Below are positions 17,976-26,733 of a stretch of 64,000 nucleotides of DNA, in pieces. This DNA comes from Arthrobacter sp. H16F315. Its GTDB lineage: Bacteria; Actinomycetota; Actinomycetes; Actinomycetales; Micrococcaceae. The DNA lies in contig NZ_JAMXSS010000002.1 in assembly GCF_024124825.1 (NCBI RefSeq), forward strand, positions 1,116,001-1,180,000, read 5' to 3'. Position 1 is the first letter of the stretch. Each line of letters opens with the position of its first letter. The notes under the pieces were generated by a model. That model was not told the origin of the DNA. It did not search any database and saw only the letters and a program-made list of their open reading frames with translations. Made by a program: the position numbers and the translations under genes.

Positions 17976-18662
17976 ATGACTGATACATCTGCCAAGCCCG
18001 GATCCGTACAACCCGGATCAGCCGGCGCGCCCATCCGGTACAGCCACAACTGGCGTGTGGTGGACATTGTGGTGGCGGCGCTCATTGCGGTTGCCGGCGG
18101 CGTGATCTTCTGGGCCTGGTCCCAGGGTGCCAACCTGGTTTCTGCCCCCGTTAATGCGTTCTATCCGCCGCTCACCGGGCTCTACGCCGGAGGCTGGATG
18201 CTTCCTGCCGTGCTGGGCATGCTGATCATCCGCAAGCCGGGTGCTGCACTGTTCTGCGAATCGGTGGCCGCCACCGGCGAGCTGATCATGGGCTCGCAGT
18301 ACGGCACCACAGTGCTGATCTCAGGCATCCTGCAGGGCCTCGGCGCCGAGCTGGTTTTTGCCGCTGTGCTCTACAAGAAGTTCAATGTGCCGTCCTTTCA
18401 CGGGAAATTCAACCTGCCGGTGGCACTGCTGGCCGGCGCCGGGGCGGGCCTGTTCTGCGGCTTGAATGACTCGTTCCTGCCCTGGGGCTGGAACATCGCT
18501 TATGCCTCCGGTGACAAGATGGCCTACATCGTTTTCACTGTGGTCTCCGGCGCCGTGATCGCCGGCGGCCTGTCCTGGCTCGCCACCCGGGCCCTGGCCA
18601 GGACCGGGGTGCTGGGCTCTTTCGCCTCCCGCAAGGCGGCCGCGGAGCCGGTCTTTTCCTGA
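17976..18662 (+). CDS. ykoE: ECF transporter S component YkoE (thiamin precursor uptake)
   Basis: 228 residues with about five or six membrane helices after a hydrophilic N-terminus. It resembles YkoE, the substrate-binding S component of the ECF transporter for hydroxymethylpyrimidine or thiamin. Landmarks are VNAFYPPLTGLYAGGWMLP and GELIMGSQYGTTVL. The start ATG 17976 has a perfect AGGAGG six bases upstream, inside the riboswitch hairpin. It is the first gene of ykoEDC; the TPP riboswitch directly supports the substrate class. Confidence 0.92.
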   Translation: MTDTSAKPGSVQPGSAGAPIRYSHNWRVVDIVVAALIAVAGGVIFWAWSQGANLVSAPVNAFYPPLTGLYAGGWMLPAVLGMLIIRKPGAALFCESVAATGELIMGSQYGTTVLISGILQGLGAELVFAAVLYKKFNVPSFHGKFNLPVALLAGAGAGLFCGLNDSFLPWGWNIAYASGDKMAYIVFTVVSGAVIAGGLSWLATRALARTGVLGSFASRKAAAEPVFS

Positions 18663-18678
18663 CCCGCGCACACGGCTG

Positions 18679-20382
18679 ATGACATCCTCCGACCGGGTCC
18701 GCCCGGCTGCGATCACCGCGCGTGGCTGGGGCTGGTGGCACGCGGGCCGGACCCGGCCCGCAGTCCGCGGCCTTGACCTGGACATTCAGGCAGGGGAACG
18801 TGTGCTGCTGCTGGGACCATCCGGTGCCGGCAAATCCACGCTCCTCCACGCCCTGGCCGGTGTACTCGGCGACTCGCCCGGCGGGGACGCCGGGCGAGCC
18901 GCCGAGCGTGCCGCTGGCCGCGGGCCGGCAGACGACGGGGATGCCGAGGAGGCCGGCAGCTTGCTGATCGACGGGGCATCACCCCGGGAGCGGCGCGGCC
19001 GGGCCGGGCTGATGCAGCAGGACCCGGAGACGCAGGTGGTGCTCTCGCGTCTGGGCGACGACGTCGCCTTCGGGGCGGAAAACTTGTCAGTGCCCCCGGC
19101 CGACATCTGGACCCGGGCAGCGGAAGCGCTCGACGACGTCGGACTCGGCCGCCTGCCGCTGGACCACCCGACGTCGGCGCTGTCCGGCGGCGAGAAGCAG
19201 CGCCTGGCCCTCGCCGGCATCCTGGCGATGCGCCCCGGACTGATTCTCCTCGACGAGCCCACCGCCAACCTGGACCCGGCCGGAGTGCTGGAGCTTCGTG
19301 ATGCCGTCGGCCGCTGCCTGGACAAGACCGGCGCTACCCTGGTGGTCGTGGAGCACAGGGTTTCCGTCTGGAAAGACCTCGTGAACCGGATTGTGGTGCT
19401 GCAGCCGGGCTCGGCGACGGACGCCGCGGTGCTGATCGACGGACCGCCGGACCAGGTCCTGGACCAGGCGCGGGACATGCTCACCGCGGCGGGTGTTTGG
19501 GTGCCTGGTTACGTGCCGCAGACCCGGACGCGCCGCCGGCCGCGGCCCGCCGGCCTGGCATCCTCCGCCGCCGCCTCGGCCGCCGCCTCGACCGCGGGCG
19601 GGGCGTCCGGTGGCCAGATTGCCCGCACCCCGACAGCGGGACTGCTGCTTGCCGCGGAGGACCTGGCCGTGTCCCGCGAACGGCGGCGCCGGGCGGGCCT
19701 CCGGGGCGGTTTTCGACCCATTCCGCCGGCGCCCGTCCAGTCCGGCATTGTTGCCCGGGTCCGCGCCGGGGAGGCCTTGACCATTACCGGCCCCAACGGC
19801 TCGGGAAAGTCCACCTTCGCCCTGACGCTTGCGGGCCTGCTCGCGCCGGTCTCCGGCACGGTCTCGGCCACCCCGGAACTCAGCTCCGGTGCCGGGAGCG
19901 ATCCGTACAAGTGGAAGGCCCGGCAGCTGATCTCAAGGATCGGCACGGTGTTCCAGGAACCTGAGCACCAGTTCGTCACGGGGCGGGTACTTGATGAGCT
20001 GATGTTCGGCCCCCGGCACCTGGGCCGCGGCGAGGAACGCGTCGACGAACTGCTCGAGCGGCTCCGGCTGGCGGAGCTCGTGGACGCGAACCCGTACACA
20101 CTCTCCGGGGGCGAGAAACGTCGCCTGTCGGTGGCCACCGTCCTGGCAGCCCATCCGGACGTCCTCATCCTCGACGAACCAACCTTCGGCCAGGATGCCA
20201 ACACCTGGGCCGAACTGGCCTCGTTCCTTTCCGAACTCCTCGACGCCGGCACCGCCGTCGTCTCGGTGACGCACGACGCCGAATTCAGCCACGTCCTCGG
20301 AGGGACCGAACTCAGCCTCGAGGTCCCCGATCAAGTGGCGCCCGATCAGCTGGCCCCCGTGCGCCGCCGGCCGGGACGTTGA
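18679..20382 (+). CDS. ykoD: ECF transporter duplicated ATPase YkoD
   Basis: 567 residues containing two ABC ATPase domains in one chain. Domain 1 has Walker A GPSGAGKS, signature LSGGEKQR and Walker B LILLDEPT. Domain 2 has GPNGSGKS, LSGGEKRR and VLILDEPT. An Ala/Gly/Arg-rich linker of about 60 residues joins them, and a short acidic insertion sits after the first Walker A (from about residue 68). It energises uptake through YkoE and YkoC. It lies 16 bp after ykoE and 7 bp before ykoC. Confidence 0.93.
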   Translation: MTSSDRVRPAAITARGWGWWHAGRTRPAVRGLDLDIQAGERVLLLGPSGAGKSTLLHALAGVLGDSPGGDAGRAAERAAGRGPADDGDAEEAGSLLIDGASPRERRGRAGLMQQDPETQVVLSRLGDDVAFGAENLSVPPADIWTRAAEALDDVGLGRLPLDHPTSALSGGEKQRLALAGILAMRPGLILLDEPTANLDPAGVLELRDAVGRCLDKTGATLVVVEHRVSVWKDLVNRIVVLQPGSATDAAVLIDGPPDQVLDQARDMLTAAGVWVPGYVPQTRTRRRPRPAGLASSAAASAAASTAGGASGGQIARTPTAGLLLAAEDLAVSRERRRRAGLRGGFRPIPPAPVQSGIVARVRAGEALTITGPNGSGKSTFALTLAGLLAPVSGTVSATPELSSGAGSDPYKWKARQLISRIGTVFQEPEHQFVTGRVLDELMFGPRHLGRGEERVDELLERLRLAELVDANPYTLSGGEKRRLSVATVLAAHPDVLILDEPTFGQDANTWAELASFLSELLDAGTAVVSVTHDAEFSHVLGGTELSLEVPDQVAPDQLAPVRRRPGR

Positions 20383-20389
20383 GCACACC

Positions 20390-21193
20390 ATGAGACAGGA
20401 ACTGACGCTGCGCGGCAATCATGCCCTGCTGACCCGGGCCAACCCGCTCTCGAAGTTCGCCGCCGTTGTGTTCATTACCCTGGCCCTGGCGCTGTCCATC
20501 GACTGGGTGTCGGCCTCGGTGGCATTGGTCCTGGTACTGGCACTTCTTCCGCTGGCCGGGCTGCGACCCGGGTTACTCTGGCTCCGCGGCTGGCCCTTGA
20601 TCCTGGCCGCGGCGCTAGGCGGCTGGAGTACCACCATCCTGGCGCCGGACAGCGGCAGTATTCTGCTTGATGCCAGGATTTGGTCCATCAGCGACGGTTC
20701 CCTGGAGCTAGGGGTCGGCTTTATGGTCCGCGGGCTGGCCATCGCGCTGCCGGCGGTGCTGCTGATGAGTTGTACGGATCCCACGGACCTGGCGGACGCC
20801 CTCGCGCAGAACGCGAAACTCCCGCACCGCTTTGTCCTCGGAACGCTTGCCGCGATGCGTCTTGTGGGATTGATGGCCGAAGAGTGGCACACCATTGGGA
20901 TGGCCCGCCGTGCCCGCGGTGTGGGTTCCCACGGGAACCCACTGCAGCGGCTCCGCGCCACCTTGGGGCAGAGCTTCGGGCTGCTGGTGCAGGCCGTCCG
21001 GCGCGCCTCCCGCCTCGCTGTCACCATGGAGGCCCGCGGCTTCGGCGATGCGCCGCGGACCTGGGCACGGAAATCCACCTTCAGCGCCCTGGACGTCTGG
21101 GTGGTTCTCGGCGGGCTGCTGATCGCCGGTTCCGCCGTCGCGGCGTCGTTGGCGGCAGGCACCTGGAACATGGTCTTCCTTGCCCGGCAATAG
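20390..21193 (+). CDS. ykoC: ECF transporter T component YkoC
   Basis: 267 residues, an ECF T (CbiQ-like) transmembrane coupling subunit. The N-terminus has ANPLSKFAAVVF, typical of the family. The two Ala-Arg-Gly coupling motifs are ARRARGVG and MEARGFG, the short helices that dock on the ATPases. It completes the ykoEDC thiamin-precursor importer. The ATG at 20390 is close behind ykoD. Confidence 0.93.
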   Translation: MRQELTLRGNHALLTRANPLSKFAAVVFITLALALSIDWVSASVALVLVLALLPLAGLRPGLLWLRGWPLILAAALGGWSTTILAPDSGSILLDARIWSISDGSLELGVGFMVRGLAIALPAVLLMSCTDPTDLADALAQNAKLPHRFVLGTLAAMRLVGLMAEEWHTIGMARRARGVGSHGNPLQRLRATLGQSFGLLVQAVRRASRLAVTMEARGFGDAPRTWARKSTFSALDVWVVLGGLLIAGSAVAASLAAGTWNMVFLARQ

Positions 21194-21288
21194 CGCTGAT
21201 TATCGCACGGAACGGGTATCGCAGCCAGCTTTTCGGCGTTTCATCTGAAATGACCGGAGGAATACGTCACCCATGATATTTTTGCGGG

Positions 21289-22812
21289 ATGACTCAACAG
21301 ACTGCTGAACACGTTGGTGCGTTACTCCGCGATGCCCGCGGGCAAAAAGGCTGGACCCAGGGCCAGCTGGCCGCCGAGCTGGGAACCAGCCAGAGCGCCA
21401 TCGCCCGAATGGAACAAGGCAAGCAGAATCTGAGCCTGAAAATGATCCAGCGTCTTGAGGCTATTTTTGACCGGAGCATCGTTAAGGTGGGGCGGCCCGC
21501 CATGACGCATCTGCGGGTGGAAGGCGGCCGGACCCTGTCCGGTTCGGTGGACGTCAACAGCAGCAAAAACGCAGGTGTCGCCCTGCTGTGCGCCAGCCTG
21601 ATCAACCGCGGCACCACCACCCTGCGCCGGCTCGCTCGCATCGAAGAAGTGAACAGGATCGTCGAGGTGCTGACGAGTATCGGCGTCGAATGCGTTTGGC
21701 TCAACGCCAGTGATCTTCAGATCCGGCGCCCCGCGGCCCTGGACCTTGACGCGATGGACATCGAGGCGGCCCGCCGGACCCGCAGCGTCATTATGTTGCT
21801 GGGCCCGCTCCTGGACGAATCCGCCGAATACCGGCTGCCCTATGCCGGCGGCTGCGACCTTGGCACCCGCACGGTGCAGCCGCACATGCAGGCGCTGCGC
21901 CAGTTCGGCCTCAGCGTGGACGCCAAATCCGGCTACTACGCCGTGCAGGCGCCGCCCGCAGACGCGGCGGACCGGTCCTTTGTGCTCAGCGAACGCGGCG
22001 ACACCGTTACCGAAAACGCCATCATGGCAGCCGCCCACCGCGGCGGGACCACCGTCATCCGCAACGCCAGCCCCAACTACATGGTGCAGGACCTTTGCTT
22101 CTACCTGGAGATGCTGGGGGTCCGGATCGACGGCGTAGGAACCACCACGCTGAAGATCACCGGCCGCCCTTCCGTCGACGTCGATGTTGAATATTTCCCG
22201 TCCGAAGATCCGATCGAGGCGATGAGCCTGATCACCGCCGGCATTGTCACAAACTCGGAAGTGACCGTCCGGCGCGTCCCGATCGAATTTATGGAAATCG
22301 AGCTCGCGACGCTGGAACAGATGGGTCAGCAGCTGGAAGTGTCCGGGGAGTATCTGGCCCGCAACGCGCGCACCCGGCTGGTGGATGTCACCACCCGGCC
22401 CTCGGAACTGCGGGCACCCGAGGACAAGATCCACCCCATGCCGTTCCCCGGGCTGAACATCGACAACCTGCCCTTCTTCGCGGTCATCGCCGCGAATGCC
22501 CAGGGCCAGACGATGATCCACGACTGGGTCTATGACAACCGGGCGATCTACCTGACGGAGCTGAACAAACTCGGCGCTCAGGTGCAGCTGCTGGACCCGC
22601 ACCGGATCTACGTCAACGGCCCCACCAAATGGCGTGCGGCAGAGGTGGGCTGCCCTCCGGCCCTCCGGCCCGCTGCTTGCCTGCTGCTGGCGATGCTCGC
22701 CGCGCGCGGCGTCTCGGAACTGCGCAATATCTATGTGATCGAACGTGGCTACGAGGACTTGGCCGAGCGGCTCAACACCCTCGGCGCCAAAATCGAGTAC
22801 TTCCAGGACTGA
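21289..22812 (+). CDS. XRE helix-turn-helix domain fused to a MurA-type enolpyruvyl transferase
   Basis: 507 residues. Residues 6-66 form a Cro/C1-type HTH (ARGQKGWTQGQLAAELGTSQS). From about 72 to the end is a UDP-GlcNAc 1-carboxyvinyltransferase (EPSP synthase-like) fold. MurA active-site positions are kept: SSKNAG with Lys93-Asn94 (MurA K22-N23), GGCDLGTRTV with Cys189 (MurA C115), an Asp in FPSEDPIEA (MurA D305) and YDNRAIYLTELNKLGA (R397 region). It therefore looks catalytically able to transfer enolpyruvate to UDP-GlcNAc, the first step of peptidoglycan synthesis. No normal ribosome-binding site precedes the ATG; TATTTT seven bases upstream suggests a leaderless mRNA. Whether it is the cell's main MurA or a regulated paralogue is not visible. 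Confidence 0.9.
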   Translation: MTQQTAEHVGALLRDARGQKGWTQGQLAAELGTSQSAIARMEQGKQNLSLKMIQRLEAIFDRSIVKVGRPAMTHLRVEGGRTLSGSVDVNSSKNAGVALLCASLINRGTTTLRRLARIEEVNRIVEVLTSIGVECVWLNASDLQIRRPAALDLDAMDIEAARRTRSVIMLLGPLLDESAEYRLPYAGGCDLGTRTVQPHMQALRQFGLSVDAKSGYYAVQAPPADAADRSFVLSERGDTVTENAIMAAAHRGGTTVIRNASPNYMVQDLCFYLEMLGVRIDGVGTTTLKITGRPSVDVDVEYFPSEDPIEAMSLITAGIVTNSEVTVRRVPIEFMEIELATLEQMGQQLEVSGEYLARNARTRLVDVTTRPSELRAPEDKIHPMPFPGLNIDNLPFFAVIAANAQGQTMIHDWVYDNRAIYLTELNKLGAQVQLLDPHRIYVNGPTKWRAAEVGCPPALRPAACLLLAMLAARGVSELRNIYVIERGYEDLAERLNTLGAKIEYFQD

Positions 22813-22866
22813 GCGAGCCCGCAGCGAGGCGGCGCGTTTCACCGAATCCTGCCGCACAATAGAATC

Positions 22867-24051
22867 ATGCGCACCTTCGGTGTGGAGGAAGAACTGCTCA
22901 TCGTGGACCCCGAAACCGGGATGCTGCTTCCCCTCGCCGACGCCATTTTGCCCCGGCTGGAACCCCCGAAGCGGGCCTCCGGCCAGGCAGATTCCGCGCA
23001 GCTTCCGGTCTATGAGGAACCGAACTTCAGCTATGAGCTCAAGCTGGAACAGCTTGAATCCCGGACGCGGCCGTGCCTGGAGTACGCCGAGTTGCTCCGG
23101 CAGCTCAGGCAGGGCCGTGCCCTCGCGGACCGCGCCGCCAGGGTGCATGGCGGCCGGATCGCCGCCCTCGGCACGTCGCCGCTCGGCTCGGCAACCCACC
23201 TGACGCCGAAGCAGCGGTACCAGACCATGCAGCAGCGTTTTGGGCGCACCGTCCGGAACCAGCTCACCTGCGGCCTGCACGTCCACACCCTTGTGGAGTC
23301 TCCGGAAGAGGGTGTGGCAGTGATGGACCGGATCCGTGACAAACTTGCTGTGCTAATTGCCCTGAGCGCAAATTCGCCCTACTGGAACGGTGCTGAGACA
23401 GGATTCGAAAGCTACCGCACCCAGGCTTGGAATCGCTGGCCGGGATCGGGCCCCACCATGATCTTCGGCAGCCTTCCGGTCTACCGCCGCGTCGTAAACC
23501 GTCTGGTGGAAAGCGGCGTCCTGATGGATGAAGGAATGGTCTACTTCGACTCGAGGCTGTGCCGGCACTATCCCACATTGGAGGTCCGGGTCGCCGACGT
23601 TTGCCTGCGGGCCGAGGACGCCGCGCTGATCGCCGTGCTGGTGCGTGCGCTTGTGGAGTCCGCGTCCCGGGAATGGCACGACGGCGTTGATCCCGCCCCG
23701 GTGCCGACGCTGCTGCTGCGGATGGCCGCCTGGCAGGCCAGCAACTGCGGACTGCGCGGGCAGCTGCTGGACTTCGGGACCTTCGTCCCTGCCCCGGCTG
23801 CCGAAGTGGTCCATGCCCTGGTGGACTTCGTAGCGCCCGTGCTGGTGGATCAGGGCGAGCTGGACTTGGTGCGCCATGGTGTTAGCCGGATGCTCGCCGA
23901 GGGCACCGGGTCGCAGCTGCAAAGGGAACCGTTCGACGCCGGCGGCCTGTCCGCCGTCGTTGAACGCGCCGTTGCGGCGACCGTGCCGGGACCGGACACC
24001 GGGGAACCCGCCGACGGGAGCACAACGCTGGGCCCGGTCCGGCGGCGCTGA
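22867..24051 (+). CDS. YbdK-type carboxylate-amine ligase (GCS2 family)
   Basis: 394 residues of the glutamate-cysteine ligase family 2. The opening [13 protein letters not shown] and the segments [24 protein letters not shown] and [20 protein letters not shown] are the family's ATP/Mg and substrate motifs. YbdK-like enzymes have weak gamma-glutamylcysteine synthetase activity. In actinobacteria, which use mycothiol, the physiological product is uncertain. It is transcribed with the XRE-MurA gene (54-bp gap) or independently. Confidence 0.88.
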   Translation: MRTFGVEEELLIVDPETGMLLPLADAILPRLEPPKRASGQADSAQLPVYEEPNFSYELKLEQLESRTRPCLEYAELLRQLRQGRALADRAARVHGGRIAALGTSPLGSATHLTPKQRYQTMQQRFGRTVRNQLTCGLHVHTLVESPEEGVAVMDRIRDKLAVLIALSANSPYWNGAETGFESYRTQAWNRWPGSGPTMIFGSLPVYRRVVNRLVESGVLMDEGMVYFDSRLCRHYPTLEVRVADVCLRAEDAALIAVLVRALVESASREWHDGVDPAPVPTLLLRMAAWQASNCGLRGQLLDFGTFVPAPAAEVVHALVDFVAPVLVDQGELDLVRHGVSRMLAEGTGSQLQREPFDAGGLSAVVERAVAATVPGPDTGEPADGSTTLGPVRRR

Positions 24052-24121
24052 GTGTGCAGTTCACGGCAGTTTTCCGCCAAGACATCGCCGCTATCTGCCA
24101 ACTCAAGCACCGCAAACGGGG

Positions 24122-25330
24122 CTAGCGAGCTTTGAGCGCCTGCCCGAGGTCGCGGATCAGGTCCGCAATATCCTCGAGTCCCACCGAGAGGCGCACCACG
24201 CCGTCACTGAGCCCGATCGCCGCACGGCCCTCCGGCCCCATGGCGCGGTGCGTCGTGGTGGCGGGATGGGTGATCAGCGACTTCGAATCGCCGAGGTTGT
24301 TGGAGATATCGATGATCCGCAACCCGTCCAGCAGCGCGAACGCGGCCTCCTTCGCCGAATGCCCGACGGACGCGGCGAGCTCGAAGGTCAGCACGGTGCC
24401 GCCGGCTTTCATCTGCCGGGCGGCCAGCTGATGCTGCGGGTGGGACTGCAGCAGCGGGTACTTGACCCAGCTGACCGCGGGTTGCTCCTCAAGCCACTCG
24501 GCCAGCCGCAGCGCGGAGGCACAGGAGTGGTTCACCCGCAGGGCCATCGTCTCCAGGCCCTTGGTCAGCACCCATGCGTTGAAGGCCGAGAGCGCCGGGC
24601 CGGTATGGCGCATCAGCTGCTTGACCGGGCCCTCGATGAAATCCTTGGTGCCCAGGATCGCGCCGCCAAGGACGCGGCCCTGGCCGTCGATGTGCTTGGT
24701 GCCGGAGTAGACGATCACGTCCGCGCCGAGCTCCCCGCAGCGCTGCAGCAGGGGAGTGGCAAAGACATTATCGACGACGACCGTCGCCCCGGCCGCGTGC
24801 GCCAGTTCGCTCACGGCCGCGATATCCACGATTTCCTGCATTGGGTTCGAGGGCGACTCGAAGAAGACAGCAGTGGTGGGTTTGGCGAGCGCCTCGCGCC
24901 ACTGCACCAGGTCCGGGCCGTCAACGAAGACCGTCTCGACGCCCCAGCGGGGCAGGATCTCGTTCAGGATCACGAAGCATGAGCCGAACAGCGATCGGGC
25001 CGCCACCACCCTGTCGCCGGCGGCCAACAGGGCACCCAGGGCAGTAAAGACAGCGGACATGCCCGACGCCGTGGCAAAGCAGGCCTCGGTGCCTTCGAGC
25101 AGCCGGAGCCGCTCCTGGAACGTCGCCACAGAGGGATTGCCGTAGCGGGAGTAGACGAAACGCTCGTCGTGGCCGGCGAAGGCGCGTTCCGCGGCGGCCG
25201 CCGATTCGTAGACGAAGCCGGAGTTCAGGAAGATCGGTTCTGACGTCTCCTGAAATCCGGTGCGGTCGAGTCCGCCCCGGACGGCCTGGGTGTCGGCGCT
25301 CCAGCCGGCGGCATCAGGGTTGAATGTCAC
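24122..25330 (-). CDS. metZ: O-succinylhomoserine sulfhydrylase
   Basis: 402 residues, a PLP-dependent Cys/Met metabolism enzyme that makes homocysteine directly from O-succinylhomoserine (or the acetyl ester) and sulfide. Visible: RYGNPSVATFQERL, ATASGMSAVF, VVDNVFATPLLQ, and VYSGTKHIDGQGR with the PLP-binding Lys. The GTG start directly abuts the rhodanese stop. As last gene of a three-gene operon under a SAM-IV-like riboswitch it belongs to methionine biosynthesis. Confidence 0.94.
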   Translation of the reverse strand: MTFNPDAAGWSADTQAVRGGLDRTGFQETSEPIFLNSGFVYESAAAAERAFAGHDERFVYSRYGNPSVATFQERLRLLEGTEACFATASGMSAVFTALGALLAAGDRVVAARSLFGSCFVILNEILPRWGVETVFVDGPDLVQWREALAKPTTAVFFESPSNPMQEIVDIAAVSELAHAAGATVVVDNVFATPLLQRCGELGADVIVYSGTKHIDGQGRVLGGAILGTKDFIEGPVKQLMRHTGPALSAFNAWVLTKGLETMALRVNHSCASALRLAEWLEEQPAVSWVKYPLLQSHPQHQLAARQMKAGGTVLTFELAASVGHSAKEAAFALLDGLRIIDISNNLGDSKSLITHPATTTHRAMGPEGRAAIGLSDGVVRLSVGLEDIADLIRDLGQALKAR

Positions 25331-25741
25331 TTAGTGTCTTCCGAGGTTGGTGGGGAGGCCGCGGTTTTTCCAGCCGTTGACAGTGCGTTGGCCCTCGCCG
25401 TCCGGTTCGCCCTCAAAGCCCTCAAGGATGTTAAAGGACGTAAAACCGGCCTCGGTGGCCACGATTGCGGCCGCGACGGAGCGCGCGCCCGAGCGGCAAA
25501 GGAACAACAATTCGGTGCCGCCGGCTTCGGGGGCCTGTTGTCTCAGTTGCGCCAAAAACTGTGAATTGGGGATACCGCCGGCGAGGCTCCACTGGATGAA
25601 GAGCGGATCATTCTCCGTCGCCTTGGTGTCCGGAATTCCGGCGCTGGCCCATTCACCCTCGGTGCGGACGTCCACCAGGATGGCGCCGTCCCCGAGCTTG
25701 GACCAGGCCTCCTGCGGGCTGAGGTCCCCGGCGTAGCTCAC
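25331..25741 (-). CDS. Rhodanese-like sulfurtransferase
   Basis: 136 residues, a single rhodanese domain. LVDVRTEGEWASAGIPD is the CH2A-like motif, and LFLCRSGARS holds the catalytic Cys in a CRSGAR loop. The C-terminus is GWKNRGLPTN. It transfers sulfane sulfur, so it probably feeds sulfide or persulfide to MetZ, the next gene. The GTG start overlaps the upstream DUF1737 stop by 4 bp. Confidence 0.92.
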   Translation of the reverse strand: MSYAGDLSPQEAWSKLGDGAILVDVRTEGEWASAGIPDTKATENDPLFIQWSLAGGIPNSQFLAQLRQQAPEAGGTELLFLCRSGARSVAAAIVATEAGFTSFNILEGFEGEPDGEGQRTVNGWKNRGLPTNLGRH

Positions 25742-26058
25742 GCGTGGCCCCCGCCGTCGAAGTCGAGATCGTCCACAGCGCTGGCGACGGCCGCATCGGC
25801 GTTGGCGATCGCCGCCGGCAGCACAAGGGCCTGGGCCACGACGACGTTGCTGCCGTTGAACGTGACAGCCGGGCCGCCGTGCAGAACGTAGCCCTCGGTG
25901 AGGGCGGCCGATACACGCTCGCAGAAGGCGCGGTCATCGGCTCCGGTGAACAGACGGTACAGCAGTTTCTGCTCGGCGGCACCGGCGACTGCGGGGGACG
26001 GGGCCGGGGCTTTGTTCGCTGCTGTCCGGGGGACAGCAGCGGTGGACGCGTCAGGCAT
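25738..26058 (-). CDS. DUF1737 domain protein, first gene of the metZ operon
   Basis: 106 residues from ATG 26058, which has AAGGAGAT in front; the frame continues upstream into the riboswitch and is non-coding there. After about 30 Ala/Pro-rich residues comes KLLYRLFTGADDRAFCERV, then ALTEGYVLHGGPAVTFNG, the DUF1737 fold. The function is unknown to me. Its 4-bp overlap with the rhodanese gene and the riboswitch in front tie it to methionine or sulfur assimilation. Confidence 0.82.
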   Translation of the reverse strand: MPDASTAAVPRTAANKAPAPSPAVAGAAEQKLLYRLFTGADDRAFCERVSAALTEGYVLHGGPAVTFNGSNVVVAQALVLPAAIANADAAVASAVDDLDFDGGGHA

Positions 26059-26104
26059 GACGGATCTCCTTCTTTCACGCTTGCAGCTCGAATGGTCGAT
26101 ATGC

Positions 26105-26189
26105 CGAGTACTCACCTGAGGCACCCCGCCGCGAAAGGGAGGGTTGCCGACCGGCCAGTCAGGGCTTGGCGCCGGTTCTCATTACTCCC
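26105..26189 (-). promoter_or_regulatory. SAM-IV-like riboswitch upstream of DUF1737-rhodanese-metZ
   Basis: Read on the minus strand, the leader matches the SAM-IV aptamer known mainly from actinomycetes. In order it has GGGAGTAATGAG, CGCCAAGCCC, TCGGCAACCCTCC, CGCGGCGGGGTGCC and CAGGTGAGTACTC. The ends pair (GAGTA with TACTC) as helix P1. It ends about 45 nt before the start codon at 26058, leaving room for a translational switch on AAGGAGAT. SAM is expected to repress the operon. Confidence 0.85.
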
Positions 26190-26565
26190 AAAGAACGTAA
26201 CACCTGCGACGCCGGACCGCACGGCGGCGGCCGTCATGTTAAGGAGCGGGGTGGAAACGGAGGTTTGTTCAAAAGCCATTCGCCAGCGTTCATGCCAGCG
26301 TCCCCATCCACGTACTCGGGGGATTGCACACAGGTACAAACCCCCGGGGCCTCGAATTCGAACCGGGGAGGCTTTCGGGTAGTTCCTACTCGGGACTTTT
26401 GGTAGTCGGCGCGACTTTACTGAAGGACCAGCTCCAAGGACGTCACCAGGCCCTAAAACGCCATCCGAGGATCGCTCAGTTTTGCGGCCGGCTCTGATGA
26501 TCCAGCCAGTTAGGCCGGTGCGGCGCCGTCGACTGCCGGGCCTTTAACAAGGGAAGGGGATTGCC
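26190..26565. other. Intergenic region with candidate DosR-like response-regulator boxes
   Basis: 376 bp without a gene, between the divergent SAM-riboswitch leader and the small membrane protein gene. It must hold two promoters. At 26372-26408 are overlapping repeats: GTAGTTCCTAC (a perfect 4-3-4 dyad at 26379-26389), TCGGGACT (26390-26397) and GGTAGTC (26401-26407). TCGGGACT equals the left half of the mycobacterial DosR box; the right half is degenerate. A dyad CTCGAATTCGAACC lies just upstream. No structured RNA was recognised. Confidence 0.35.
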
Positions 26566-26733
26566 ATGGCCGCGATATATGTTCTACTCATTATTCTCCT
26601 GAGCACGGCCTTCGCCGCTGTTATCAGCACGCCCGGTCGCCAGGTAACGGAAGGGTTGATTCCGAACCGGCCCTCCGGTCCGGATGCCCGCGGCGATGGC
26701 CGGGGCCGGGCTGCCAGGACGGCACAGCGGTGA
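26566..26733 (+). CDS. Small single-pass membrane protein upstream of the ATP-grasp gene
   Basis: 55 residues from ATG 26566 with AAGGGGA in front. An N-terminal hydrophobic helix (IYVLLIILLSTAFAAVI) is followed by a hydrophilic Gly/Arg-rich tail of about 35 residues. Its TGA overlaps the GTG of the ATP-grasp gene by 4 bp, which argues that it is a translated gene and coupled to it. It has no recognisable family. It could be an anchor or regulatory subunit for the ATP-grasp or glycosyltransferase. Confidence 0.6.
   Translation: MAAIYVLLIILLSTAFAAVISTPGRQVTEGLIPNRPSGPDARGDGRGRAARTAQR

Noticed and set aside
21322..23286. A 654-residue open frame on the minus strand
   Set aside because: Antisense to the XRE-MurA and GCS2 genes; composition is that of a mirror frame.
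26341..26372. tRNA T-arm-like GGTTCGAATTC on the minus strand
   Set aside because: No acceptor, D or anticodon arm around it; only a short palindrome.
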